This document shows positions 16,864 to 26,237 of a stretch of DNA of 64,000 nucleotides, piece after piece. Under the pieces are notes generated by a model that did no database searches, was not told the origin of the DNA, and saw only the letters and a program-made list of their open reading frames with translations. Each line of letters opens with the position of its first letter. Within the stretch, counting starts at the first letter, position 1. A program made the position numbers and the translations under genes. The stretch spans positions 546,731 through 610,730 of the forward strand of contig NZ_FNIE01000005.1 in NCBI RefSeq assembly GCF_900103985.1, in the 5' to 3' direction. The DNA is from Actinacidiphila guanduensis (GTDB lineage Bacteria > Actinomycetota > Actinomycetes > Streptomycetales > Streptomycetaceae).

Positions 16864-18237
16864 GTGACGTCCCGTATCCCGCGAGACACTCCGCTCCGAC
16901 TCGTCCCCCGCCGGCCGCTGAGCGCGGCCGGCAGGACCGCCACGACGCGCAGGTCCCGCCCTGCGCGCCCGCCCGAGGGCACGCCCTCGGTGCCCGCCCT
17001 GGCCCGCCTGGCCCGGGCCGAACTCGCCGACGCCGCCCGGCTCGCCCGCTGGGTGGGCGACCGCCCCGGCGGCGCAGGACCGGAGGGGACGCCGAACCGG
17101 GAGCTGCCCGCCGCGCTCCTCGCCGAGGCCGCCGCCGAACTCGGCCTGACGGCCGGCCAGATCCGCACCGCCTGGGACCGCGCCCGGCTGTCCGGGCTGA
17201 TCGAGATCCACCACGGCACCGCCCGTCCCGGCTGGCGGCTGCGCGCCTGGGACGGCGACGACACCGCGGTGCTGCGCGGCTGGGTCGCGCTCTTCGACGC
17301 CTGGTCCCTGGCCCACCCGTTCCTGCCGGGCCCGGGCGGGCCCGACCCCGCCCTGGTCGCAGAAGTCATCGAGGCCGCGCCCCAGTTGCTCGCCCTGCTG
17401 CACCTCTCGCAGGGGCCGGTGCAGATCGACGCGCTGCTGGACCTGCTGCGCCAGCGGGTCGCCGAGCTGCGCACCGAGCGGCACGAGCCGCCGGCCGCGG
17501 GCGACCCGCTGCCCGCGCTGCTCACCTGGGCGCTGCAGGCCGCCACCGACGTGGGCGCGCTGCGCCCGCGCGACCCCGAGCGGCCCGACGAGGTGGCGCT
17601 GACCGCCCTGGGCAGCTGGGCGGTGTGGGTGAAGCTGGAGCAGATCTGCGTGGCCGCGCAGGGCCCGGCCGGCCACATGGAGCACTCCGCCGAGACGATG
17701 CTGCGGGCCAGTGCCGGCCTCTCGCCGGGCCCCGCCCGTGCCGAGTACCGGGCCTGGCTCGCCGCCCGCCCGGTCGGCTCCGCCGTGGCCGAGCTGCTGG
17801 AGGTCGCGCGCGGCGAGGACGCGCTGCTGCGCGGGCTGGCCTTCGAGGCACTGCGGGTGGTCGGTGCGCCGGCCGAGCCCGCCGTCGCCGAGGTCGTCAA
17901 CGAGCCGGTGCTGCGCCCCTACGCGGTGCTCTGGCTGGCCGAGCTCGACGGCGGCGACGCGGAGACCGCGGCCGAACTGCTCACCCGCGAGGAGGCCACC
18001 TGGCTGTGGGTGGACACCGCGGCGGCCGTCGCCGACCACGGCGACGACCACCTGCTGGTCAGCCACCTGGAAGCGGCCGTGCAGGGCTCGGTGCGGGCCC
18101 TGCTGCAGGAGGTCCGCGAGGTCGGCCACCCGCGTACGGTGCAGGTGCTGGTCGCCCTTGCGGCGGCCCACCCGGACCCGGCGACGGCCAAGGCGATGCG
18201 CCGGGCCGCCTTCCAGGTCCACACCGGCGAGACCTGA
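16864..18237 (+). CDS. Conserved actinobacterial protein, probably helical-repeat
   Basis: The 457-residue protein has no domain I can name with confidence. After a basic, disordered N-terminus (about 1-45) the sequence is nearly all amphipathic Ala/Leu/Glu-rich helices. The last ~200 residues look like HEAT-type pairs (ALLRGLAFEALRVVGAPAEP, VLWLAELDGGDAETAAELL, QVLVALAAAHPDPATAKAMR). No signal peptide or membrane segment was seen. GTG 16864 is the start at which coding bias begins; 53 bases separate it from the hydrolase gene, so co-transcription is possible. A scaffold or protein-binding role is only a guess. Confidence 0.75.
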   Translation: MTSRIPRDTPLRLVPRRPLSAAGRTATTRRSRPARPPEGTPSVPALARLARAELADAARLARWVGDRPGGAGPEGTPNRELPAALLAEAAAELGLTAGQIRTAWDRARLSGLIEIHHGTARPGWRLRAWDGDDTAVLRGWVALFDAWSLAHPFLPGPGGPDPALVAEVIEAAPQLLALLHLSQGPVQIDALLDLLRQRVAELRTERHEPPAAGDPLPALLTWALQAATDVGALRPRDPERPDEVALTALGSWAVWVKLEQICVAAQGPAGHMEHSAETMLRASAGLSPGPARAEYRAWLAARPVGSAVAELLEVARGEDALLRGLAFEALRVVGAPAEPAVAEVVNEPVLRPYAVLWLAELDGGDAETAAELLTREEATWLWVDTAAAVADHGDDHLLVSHLEAAVQGSVRALLQEVREVGHPRTVQVLVALAAAHPDPATAKAMRRAAFQVHTGET

Positions 18238-18256
18238 CCTCCCGAGCCCCGGGGGG

Positions 18257-18664
18257 TCAGGAGCCGGGCAGGTCGGGCGCGTAGGTGCCGAAGGACCACA
18301 GGTTGCCCTCCGGGTCGCGGGCGGTGTACTCCCGCGACCCGTAGTCCTGGTCGGTCGGCGGCCGCAGGATGTGCACCGCGCTGTGGGTGGCCGCGCGGTC
18401 GTGGTGGGCGTCCGGGTCGTCCACCACGACGTAGACGGACGAGGGGCCCAGGCCCGTGCCCGGGCGCCCCGGCTCGTCCTGCGGGCGGGCCGTGCCGAGC
18501 ATCACCACGCCGTTGCCGTAGGCGAGTTCGGCGTGGGCGACGGTGCCGTCCTCGTTCTCGTACACGGCGATCTCCGTGAAGCCGAACGCCTCCTTCAGCA
18601 GCGCGATCGCCGCCTTGGCGTCCTCGTAGCGCAGGGCCGGGAAGACGGTGGGCCGGTGGGACAT
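18257..18664 (-). CDS. VOC-superfamily (glyoxalase/bleomycin-resistance-like) protein
   Basis: The 135-residue protein has the VOC pattern: RYEDAKAAIALLKEAFGFTE at the N-terminus, AELAYGNGVVMLG mid-protein, a VYVVVDDPDAHHDRA strand-helix, and the C-terminal ARDPEGNLWSFGTY signature. The PhnB-like subfamily includes 3-demethylubiquinone-methyltransferase-like and antibiotic-binding members, and no substrate can be assigned. It is convergent with the preceding gene, with 19 bases between stops. ATG 18664 is the only start that fits the domain. Confidence 0.87.
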   Translation of the reverse strand: MSHRPTVFPALRYEDAKAAIALLKEAFGFTEIAVYENEDGTVAHAELAYGNGVVMLGTARPQDEPGRPGTGLGPSSVYVVVDDPDAHHDRAATHSAVHILRPPTDQDYGSREYTARDPEGNLWSFGTYAPDLPGS

Positions 18665-19050
18665 GGGCGCGCTCCCTCGTCGAAGGCCGCCGACCGGGTG
18701 TCGGCGGGACCGGGGCCGGCCGGCGACGGGCCGCAGCGGGCGCCGGCCGATGGTGCTTCTGCCCAAGTATGGGTGATTCCCGCCGCATTCGGGCGGCGGC
18801 GGACCGGCACCGGCCCGCGGGGGCGGCAAACCGCTTGCCCGGCCCCCGTAGACTGGTGCCATGGCAGTCCTGCTCCTCGATTAGCCCGGCCGCGTCCCGA
18901 TCCGGCGCCGTCCCGGCGCCCGCCGACGCCTGCCCGACCGCCGTCCCGCGGTGCGCTGCGCCCGCCGCAGCCCGCGTCCCCAGCACGTCGCCTGCCGATC
19001 GCCCATCAGCCGCCTGCCAGTCGTCTGCCAACCGCCCTGGAGCTTCTCCC
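18665..19050 (+). promoter_or_regulatory. Divergent region and long leader of the ABC-F gene
   Basis: This 386-bp gap separates the VOC gene from the ABC-F gene. A -10-like TAGACT (18849-18854) lies 6 nt before an ATG that opens an eight-codon ORF. The remaining ~165 bases to the ABC-F start are GC-rich and without a clear terminator. The arrangement (leaderless peptide, long leader, ABC-F ATPase) resembles translation-attenuation leaders of ribosome-protection genes, which is an inference. No other gene is visible. Confidence 0.5.
18861..18884 (+). CDS. Leaderless seven-residue leader peptide candidate (MAVLLLD)
   Basis: ATG GCA GTC CTG CTC CTC GAT TAG lies 6 nt downstream of TAGACT, so transcription would begin at the A of the ATG. 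The three consecutive Leu codons are reminiscent of leader peptides on which ribosomes stall, but the peptide is too short to judge by composition. It is 166 bases upstream of the ABC-F gene. It may be fortuitous. Confidence 0.35.
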   Translation: MAVLLLD

Positions 19051-20649
<1,599 letters not shown>

Positions 20650-20677
20650 GCCCGGCCGCTGCGCTGCGACGATGGGC

Positions 20678-20721
20678 CGATGGGCCGGATGATCATGTCG
20701 AATCGATCATTCGGCCCATCG
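20678..20721 (+). terminator. Long stem-loop 3' of the ABC-F gene, containing two GATC sites
   Basis: Arms CGATGGGCCGGATGATC (20678-20694) and GATCATTCGGCCCATCG (20705-20721) pair over 17 positions with one G-T wobble and a 10-base loop. It begins 28 bases after the ABC-F stop and is followed by a T-rich run (TTGATCCTTCAT). It is a likely terminator. It also bears two GATCAT motifs and may double as a Gbn binding site. The 386-bp gap 20650-21035 contains no gene besides this. Confidence 0.65.
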
Positions 20722-21035
20722 TTGATCCTTCATCTGTATGAGGCGGCCTGGTACCGCCCCCCGACGCCCGGCCACCCGCCCGCCGCGGCCGCGGCAGGGC
20801 CGTGACGTCGGAAAACTCCTTACCGGAAGCGGCTGACCTGCCCATTTCCCGCGAGTGCCGTTCCGCCCCGGGAATTCATCCGCCGGAAATACCTCCGGCG
20901 CCGCGTTCCGGGCGGTCTATCCACCGCATTCGACTGGTGAATGTCCGGTGATGGACCTCGTCGAACGGGTGGCCAGGAACGCGTGCAGGGGTGATCATGA
21001 GAGTCCATAAGCGCACTTCCCTGGAGGAGGCACGG

Positions 21036-21257
21036 GTGGCCGAGACTCTGAAGAAGGGCAGCCGGGTGACCGGCGCCGCGCGCGAGAAGCTCGCGGCAGA
21101 CCTGAAGAAGAAGTACGACTCCGGTGCGAGCATCCGGGCCCTGGCCGAGGAGACCGGCCGGTCCTACGGATTCGTCCACCGGATGCTCAGCGAGTCGGGC
21201 GTGACCCTGCGCGGTCGCGGCGGCGCCACACGCGGCAAGAAGGCCGACGCGGCCTGA
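21036..21257 (+). CDS. gbn: GATC-binding nucleoid-associated protein Gbn
   Basis: The 73-residue basic protein begins VAETLKKGSRVTGAAREKL and contains a helix-turn-helix (SIRALAEETGRSYGFVHRML, about 36-55) followed by the Arg/Gly/Lys-rich tail LRGRGGATRGKKADAA. I recognise it as the Streptomyces-specific nucleoid protein Gbn (SCO1839 in S. coelicolor), reported to bind GATC-containing sites genome-wide and to influence sporulation and antibiotic production. GTG 21036 with GGAGGAGG upstream gives the known 73-residue length. Four GATC sites lie in the preceding gap. Confidence 0.88.
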   Translation: MAETLKKGSRVTGAAREKLAADLKKKYDSGASIRALAEETGRSYGFVHRMLSESGVTLRGRGGATRGKKADAA

Positions 21258-21375
21258 CCTCCGGCCGCCGGGCGGCCCAGCATGCTCCGGGCATCTCCCG
21301 CTCCCCGGCGGTCCGGTGCCGCGGCGAAGTGGTTACTCTTCGGTAATCATGTCCGCGGCCGCACGGAGGTGCCCG

Positions 21376-22173
21376 ATGTCCGACGCCCCGCCCCTGCTCG
21401 AACGCGACGGGGTCCGGCTCACGCTGGACGCCGCCGGCACCGTCGCCCGGGTGGCCCTGTGCAACCCGGCCAAGCGCAACGCGCAGTCGCCGGCGCTGTG
21501 GCGGGCGCTCGCCGAGGCCGGCCGGCTGCTGCCGGGGACGGTGCGGGTCGTGGTGCTGACCGGGGAGGGCGTCTCCTTCTCCGCGGGCCTCGACCGGCAG
21601 GCGTTCACCCCCGACGGCTTCGACGGGGAGCCGTCCTTCCTCGACCTGGCCCGCGGCCCCCGGCCGGAACTGGACCGGACCATCGCCGGATACCAGGAGG
21701 CGTTCACCTGGTGGCGGCGCACCGACCTGGTCACGGTCGCCGCCGTCCAGGGCCACGCGATCGGCGCCGGCTTCCAACTCGCCCTCGCCTGCGACCTGCG
21801 GGTGTGCGCGGACGACGCGCAGTTCGCCATGCGCGAGACCTCGCTCGGCCTCGTCCCCGACCTCACCGGCACCAAGCCGCTGACCGAACTGGTCGGCTAC
21901 GGGCGGGCCCTGGAGATCTGCGTGACCGGCCGCTTCGTGCACGCCGAGGAGGCCGTCCGGATCGGCCTGGCCAACCTGGTGGTGCCCGCCGCCGAACTCG
22001 CCGCGGCGGTGGACGACCTGGTCGCCGCCCTGCTCGCCCCGCCCCGCTCGGCGGTCAACGAGACCAAGGCCCTGCTGCGTTCCGCCCTCGTCCACGACGA
22101 GCCGGCCCAGTACGCGGCCGAGCGCGCCGCCCAGGGCCGCAGACTCCAGGACCTGGCGGGACTGGGCGAGTAG
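21376..22173 (+). CDS. Enoyl-CoA hydratase/isomerase family protein
   Basis: The 265-residue crotonase-fold protein has NPAKRNAQSPALW, the oxyanion loop GEGVSFSAGLD and GHAIGAGFQLALACDLRVC (second oxyanion/active-site segment), followed by RETSLGLVPDLTGTKPL. In the hydratase position the expected Glu appears in RETSLGLVP. Family members act on acyl-CoA thioesters in beta-oxidation or polyketide and amino-acid catabolism; the substrate is unassigned. ATG 21376 has CGGAGGT five bases upstream. It is monocistronic as far as visible. Confidence 0.9.
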   Translation: MSDAPPLLERDGVRLTLDAAGTVARVALCNPAKRNAQSPALWRALAEAGRLLPGTVRVVVLTGEGVSFSAGLDRQAFTPDGFDGEPSFLDLARGPRPELDRTIAGYQEAFTWWRRTDLVTVAAVQGHAIGAGFQLALACDLRVCADDAQFAMRETSLGLVPDLTGTKPLTELVGYGRALEICVTGRFVHAEEAVRIGLANLVVPAAELAAAVDDLVAALLAPPRSAVNETKALLRSALVHDEPAQYAAERAAQGRRLQDLAGLGE

Positions 22174-22225
22174 ACGGCTCACGTCGCGCGAGCCGGCAGC
22201 GTGGCGGACCCTTACGGCGGCCCCT

Positions 22226-22382
22226 CCGTTCGCCAATGGCCCGCGCCCCGTGCCTCTTTCGGGGGACGCCCGGATGGGTCGTCGTTCGCCGCGCCACCAC
22301 CCGTTCGCCAGTGCCCGCGCCCCGTTCGGGGGACGCCCGACCGGGCCCTCGGTTCGCCGCGCCACCGCACGTTCGGCCGCGG
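22226..22382. repeat. Diverged tandem duplication, about 70-75 bp per unit, in a gene-free gap
   Basis: Unit 1 (22226-22300) and unit 2 (22301-22369) share CCGTTCGCCA, GCCCGCGCCCCG, TTCGGGGGACGCCCG and GTTCGCCGCGCCACC in the same order. A third partial unit begins CGTTCGGCCGCGG. The 401-bp gap 22174-22574 between the hydratase and the next minus-strand gene otherwise holds only GC-rich sequence. I see no gene or clear terminator in it. Confidence 0.6.
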
Positions 22383-22574
22383 CTAGTACCCCCCTCGGCC
22401 CGCCGCGGCCCGCCGTGGCGGCCCGGTTCGGCGGGGCACGTCCTCGGGACTGCCGATGGGCGTGCCCACTGCCCGCCCGGCAATGAGCCGTGCCCCGCTC
22501 GGGACGCCGCGGCTACGGCCTGCCCGTCGAGGGCCCCGCTCGGGCCGCCGCCGCGTCCTCCGTACGGCGGAACG

Positions 22575-23426
22575 TCAGCCCACCGCCGTCACCACCACCG
22601 CGGCCGTCACCGGGCCCCGGGCGCCGTCTTGCGCGGCGCTCACGGCGGCGGCCGCGGCCCGGCGGGCGACATCGAGCGGGGGGAAACCGGGGGCCGTTGC
22701 CAACTGGATCTGCACCCGGCGGGCGGGCTCCTGCGGCGGCCGGGCGTCGCGGACGCGCAGCCCGGCGATCCCGGCCAGCTCCCGCGTCAGCCGCAGCACC
22801 CCCGGTACGGCTGCCACCGCGGCCCTGAGCGGCTCCGCGCGGTCCGCGGCGAGCGTGGGGCCCGGCACCGGACCCGCGGCCCGCACGGGGTCGTCCAGCG
22901 GCTCGCCCGCCGGACCCTCCTGGCCTTGCGCGCCTTCCTCGGCGTCCGCACCCGCCGCGTCCTGTGCGTCGTCCCCGCCGTCGAGCAGCCCCGTCACCCG
23001 CAGGTCCACCCGGGCCACCGGCAGCCCCACCCCGTCCGCGGCGGCCGCGAACAGCGCCTCGCGCAGCCGCTCGGCGCTGACCGGCAGCGGCTCGTCCGGG
23101 GCCGCGTCGAAGGCCGCCTCGATCCGCAGCGGCTGGTGCGGCAGCGCGCCCAGCGGTGCCGCTGCGGGGAGCTGACGGTCCGCCGGCCAGGCCTCCTCGC
23201 CGACAGGGACGTCGGCGCCGTCGGGGTCGTCGGGCCGGTCGGGTCCGTCCGGACCGGCCGCCAGGGTGCGCAGCCGCACCCCCGGCACGCCCGCGCAGGC
23301 CCGGCGCAGCGCCCGCACCGCCGCCCGCTCGGTGATCCACACCGCGTCCCCGGGCCCGCCCAGCGGCAGCAGCCGCCCCAGCGCGACCTGTTCCCGTACG
23401 GTGTCGGCAAGTCGGTCCACGGTCAC
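22575..23426 (-). CDS. Hypothetical protein divergent from the Asp23 cluster
   Basis: The 283-residue protein is acidic and Ala/Pro/Gly-rich, without signal peptide or membrane helix. Pieces recur in its two halves (LRRACAGVPGVRLRTLA and LRAAVAAVPGVLRLTREL), suggesting two related alpha/beta units joined by a disordered Asp/Glu-rich linker (about 165-200). In streptomycete genomes I recall proteins at this position labelled 'nucleopolyhedrovirus P10 family', an uninformative name. GTG 23426 follows GGGAGG by about 8 bases. Constant placement beside asp23 suggests a role in the same envelope-stress module. Confidence 0.75.
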   Translation of the reverse strand: MTVDRLADTVREQVALGRLLPLGGPGDAVWITERAAVRALRRACAGVPGVRLRTLAAGPDGPDRPDDPDGADVPVGEEAWPADRQLPAAAPLGALPHQPLRIEAAFDAAPDEPLPVSAERLREALFAAAADGVGLPVARVDLRVTGLLDGGDDAQDAAGADAEEGAQGQEGPAGEPLDDPVRAAGPVPGPTLAADRAEPLRAAVAAVPGVLRLTRELAGIAGLRVRDARPPQEPARRVQIQLATAPGFPPLDVARRAAAAAVSAAQDGARGPVTAAVVVTAVG

Positions 23427-23559
23427 CCGGCATCCTCCCGACGGCCGACCACTCGAACGGGGGGTCGGCGGAACCCTTCTCGCCGCATCCCCCAAGCGCG
23501 AAGGGGCATGCGCACATAGTGTGGGGCACGGAGCAGCCCAGACGGAGGGACGACTCGCG

Positions 23560-24054
23560 ATGACGGACAGCGTGCAGCAGGCAGGGGGTGAGCGGGACGG
23601 CTCCCCGCTCACCGAGGGCAGGACCCTGGACAAGGGCAGTTCGAACCGCAGGGTGCTGGGCGACCCCGCCACCCGCGGGCGGACCACGATCGCCGACGGC
23701 GTGGTGGAGAAGATCGCCGGCCTCGCGGCCCGCGACGTGCTGGGCGTGCACGCGATGGGCACCGGCCTGTCCCGCACCTTCGGCGCCGTGCGCGACCGGG
23801 TGCCCGGCGGCGGCCGCTCGGTGACCCGCGGCGTCAAGGCCGAAGTGGGCGAGGTGCAGACGGCGCTCGACCTGGACATCGTCGTGGAGTACGGCGTCTC
23901 CATCGTCGAGGTCGCCCGCGCCGTGCGGGAGAACGTGATCGCCGCCGTGGAGCGGATGACCGGCCTGGAGGTCGTCGAGGTCAACGTCGCGGTCGGCGAT
24001 GTCAAGCTGCCCGACGAGGAGGACGAGGACGACCGTGAGCAGCGGGTCCAGTAG
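23560..24054 (+). CDS. Asp23/Gls24 family envelope stress response protein
   Basis: The 164-residue protein has the Asp23 core: TTIADGVVEKIAGLAARDVLGVHAM, a Gly-rich loop, VKAEVGEVQTALDLDIVVEYG, VARAVRENVIAAVERMTGLE and VVEVNVAVGDVKLP. Asp23 proteins are abundant, membrane-associated proteins that assemble under the cytoplasmic membrane through AmaP. The N-terminal ~35 residues are a disordered extension. ATG 23560 has ACGGAGGGA upstream. It is first in a five-gene plus-strand cluster; its promoter must lie in the 130-bp divergent gap. Confidence 0.9.
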   Translation: MTDSVQQAGGERDGSPLTEGRTLDKGSSNRRVLGDPATRGRTTIADGVVEKIAGLAARDVLGVHAMGTGLSRTFGAVRDRVPGGGRSVTRGVKAEVGEVQTALDLDIVVEYGVSIVEVARAVRENVIAAVERMTGLEVVEVNVAVGDVKLPDEEDEDDREQRVQ

Positions 24055-24162
24055 CGCGTCCGGGCCGCCGGGCACCGGGCCTGACGGTCCGGCAGCCGGG
24101 CGGCCCGGGCAGCTGGGGCAGCCGGTGCGGCGGCCGGTCGGCGAGGGGATGGAGAGCGCGTG

Positions 24163-24357
24163 ATGAGCATGGCGGTGATCGGCCTGGCGGCGGGGATGGC
24201 CCTCGGGTTCGCCGGGTACTTCGGCGGGTTCGGAGCCTTCCTCCTGGTGGCGGCGCTCGGCGTGATCGGCTTCGTGGTGGGCAAGTTCCTGGACGGCGAC
24301 ATCGAGCCGGGGGAGTTCTTCCGGTCGCGCGACCGTGACCGGAACCGGCGGCGCTGA
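24163..24357 (+). CDS. Small DUF2273-like membrane protein of the Asp23 cluster
   Basis: The 64-residue protein has two closely spaced hydrophobic helices rich in Gly (AAGMALGFAGYFGGFGAFLL, then GVIGFVVGKFLDGDIE) and ends with a charged tail SRDRDRNRRR. Size, topology and position between Asp23 proteins match DUF2273 small membrane proteins that accompany asp23/amaP in Firmicutes. ATG 24163 follows GGGGATGGAGAG; a GTG immediately before and an ATG two codons later are equally possible. It probably helps to tether Asp23 to the membrane. Confidence 0.8.
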   Translation: MSMAVIGLAAGMALGFAGYFGGFGAFLLVAALGVIGFVVGKFLDGDIEPGEFFRSRDRDRNRRR

Positions 24358-24731
24358 TGCCGCGGGCCGACACCGCCGGCCTGCTGCCGGCCACCGAGCG
24401 AGGGGCGCTGCGGATCGCGGACCGAGTGGTGGCGAAGATCGCCGCCCAGGCCGCGGGTGAGGCGCTCACCGGCGCCCAGGGCGCCGAGCTGGTGCCCCGT
24501 GACGCCCGCCCGCACGCCTCCGTGTCGGTCCGCAGGAACGCCGCCCGGCTCCGGCTCGGTCTCGAACTGGGCTACCCCGCCGACATCGGCGCCGTGTGCG
24601 GCAGCGTGCGCCGCCATGTGGCCGAGCGGGTCGAGGCACTGACCGGCATGGCAGTACCCGAGGTCGCCGTTGAGGTCGAGCGGCTGCACTCGGCGGCCAG
24701 CCTGCGCAAGGACGAGGGGAGGGTCACGTGA
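24357..24731 (+). CDS. Second Asp23-family protein
   Basis: The 124-residue protein shows a reduced Asp23 core: GALRIADRVVAKIAAQAAGEAL, a variable loop, ASVSVRRNAARLRLGLELGYP, VCGSVRRHVAERVEALTGMAVPEVAVEVERL. It is shorter than the first paralogue and lacks its acidic tail. The ATG overlaps the previous stop by one base and its own stop overlaps the next GTG by four bases, so expression is coupled. The two paralogues may form a heteromeric layer; that is inference. Confidence 0.85.
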   Translation: MPRADTAGLLPATERGALRIADRVVAKIAAQAAGEALTGAQGAELVPRDARPHASVSVRRNAARLRLGLELGYPADIGAVCGSVRRHVAERVEALTGMAVPEVAVEVERLHSAASLRKDEGRVT

Positions 24732-25489
24732 GCGACCCCGCTGCCGGGCCGGGCCAGGAGCCCGAACCCACACTGCGGCTGCCGGTGTCCGTGGGCGCCG
24801 AGGAGGTGCCCGCGAAGGAGCGCGCGGGGGAGGGCGGCGACGGCCGGGAAGGCGGCGGCCCGCCGGCGCCCGGCGGGCGCCAGGGTCCCGGCGCGTCCGG
24901 CGCGGACCGCTGGGAGCCGGGCCCCGGCGAGCCGGGCGGCGGCCGGGCCCGCCGGTTCTGGTCCAGCCGGCGCATCCCCGCCGCGCTGACCGCCGCCGGC
25001 TGCCTGGCCCTGAGCGGCCTGTTCCTCTACGACGTGGCCGCCGTGCGCGCCGGCCGCAAGGCGATGGCCTGGCGCCGCACGCTGGCGAACGAACTGGCCA
25101 CCCGGCACCTGGACAACGTCTGGATCATCGTCGGCGCCGCCGTGGCCGCCGCCCTCGGCCTGTGGCTGATCGTGCTGGCGGCCACCCCGGGCGAGCGCCA
25201 GGTGCTGCCGATGGCCCGGCGCGGCCCGGACGGGGTGCGGGCCGGGCTGGACCGGCACGCGGCCGAACTGGTGCTGCGCGACCGGGCGATGGAGGTCGCC
25301 GGCGTGCGCTGGTCGAAGGTGTCGGTCGGCCGCCGCCGGATCAGGACCAGCGCCGGCTCGCACTTCCGCGAACTGGACGATGTGCGGCGCGACCTGACGG
25401 CGGCCATGGAGTCGGCCGTCGCCCAGCTCGGCCTGGCCCGGCCGCCCGCGCTGCGCGTCCACGTCCAGCGGGCGGACCGCAAGGCGTGA
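24728..25489 (+). CDS. DUF6286-type membrane protein of the Asp23 cluster
   Basis: The 253-residue protein has a long disordered, Gly/Pro/Glu-rich N-terminus (1-75), a membrane hairpin (about 82-102 and 135-155; IPAALTAAGCLALSGLFLYDV and WIIVGAAVAAALGLWLIVLA) and a C-terminal domain of about 95 residues containing VLRDRAMEVAGVRWSKVSVGRRR. The short loop between helices and the cytoplasmic C-terminus resemble AmaP. GTG 24728 overlaps the preceding stop (GTGA). It probably forms part of the membrane anchor. Confidence 0.8.
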   Translation: MSDPAAGPGQEPEPTLRLPVSVGAEEVPAKERAGEGGDGREGGGPPAPGGRQGPGASGADRWEPGPGEPGGGRARRFWSSRRIPAALTAAGCLALSGLFLYDVAAVRAGRKAMAWRRTLANELATRHLDNVWIIVGAAVAAALGLWLIVLAATPGERQVLPMARRGPDGVRAGLDRHAAELVLRDRAMEVAGVRWSKVSVGRRRIRTSAGSHFRELDDVRRDLTAAMESAVAQLGLARPPALRVHVQRADRKA

Positions 25490-25514
25490 CACCGGACGTG
25501 AGAGGAGACAGCCG

Positions 25515-26111
25515 ATGCGCACCACGCTCAACCGGGTCCTGCTCGGCCTGATCGGCCTGGTGCTGCTGGTGGTGGGCCTGTCGGTGCTCGTCGGCAGCCT
25601 GGACCTGCAGCGGCACTGGAACTTCACCGTGCCCGGCTGGTGGCCCTTCACCGGCCCCAAGGACGTCCTGCTCACCGCGCACGACCGCACCCGCTACCGC
25701 TCGGACGGCTGGTGGTGGCCGGTGGTGATCGCGGTGCTCGCCGTGCTGCTGCTGATCGCCCTGTGGTGGCTGCTCGCCCAGGTCCGCACCGGGCGGCTGC
25801 GCCAGCTGCGGATCGACAGCGGCGACGGCCAGGGCGCCCTGGTGCGCGGCCGCGCCGTGGAGCACGTGCTGGCCGCCGAGTCCGAGGCGTACGACGGCGT
25901 GGATTGGGCGGGCGCCCGCCTGGTCTCCCGGCGCGGCACCCCGCAGGCCCACCTCGTGCTGGGTCTCGAGCCCTACGCCACCCCGCGCGAGGTCGTGGAC
26001 GGCCTGGACGCCGACGTGCTGGAGCAGGCCCGCGCCTCGGCCGGCCTCGCCGAACTCCCCGCCGAGGCCCGCCTGCGCGCGGTGCGCCACCGGGCCCGCC
26101 GGGTCAGCTGA
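25515..26111 (+). CDS. amaP: Alkaline-shock response membrane anchor protein AmaP
   Basis: The 198-residue protein has two helices (about 7-28 and 70-92) separated by a Trp/Pro-rich loop, and a cytoplasmic C-terminal domain (LRIDSGDGQGALVRGRAVEH, VLGLEPYATPREVV). Helix-loop-helix followed by a soluble domain that binds Asp23 is the AmaP architecture. GAGAGGAGACAG precedes ATG 25515, 25 bases after the previous gene. It is the last gene of the cluster, before a strong hairpin shared with a convergent gene. Confidence 0.87.
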   Translation: MRTTLNRVLLGLIGLVLLVVGLSVLVGSLDLQRHWNFTVPGWWPFTGPKDVLLTAHDRTRYRSDGWWWPVVIAVLAVLLLIALWWLLAQVRTGRLRQLRIDSGDGQGALVRGRAVEHVLAAESEAYDGVDWAGARLVSRRGTPQAHLVLGLEPYATPREVVDGLDADVLEQARASAGLAELPAEARLRAVRHRARRVS

Positions 26112-26163
26112 GCCCGGCGGGGCGGGAGTTCGCAGGGCAGCCGGGCAGGGACACGTGCGGTCC

Positions 26164-26212
26164 GGCCGGTCGGCGAGCGACCGGCCATCGGGCGGCCCGA
26201 GGCGCCGCCCGC
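26164..26212. terminator. Bidirectional terminator between amaP and the GH15 gene
   Basis: GGCCGGTCG (26164-26172) pairs perfectly with CGACCGGCC (26178-26186) around a five-base loop. A second GC stem (GGGCGGC/GCCGCCC) follows at about 26190-26210. They lie in the 126-bp convergent gap. There is no T-tract, as is common for actinobacterial terminators. Confidence 0.65.
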
Positions 26213-26237
26213 ATCCCGGCAGGGCGGGAGTGGTGAG

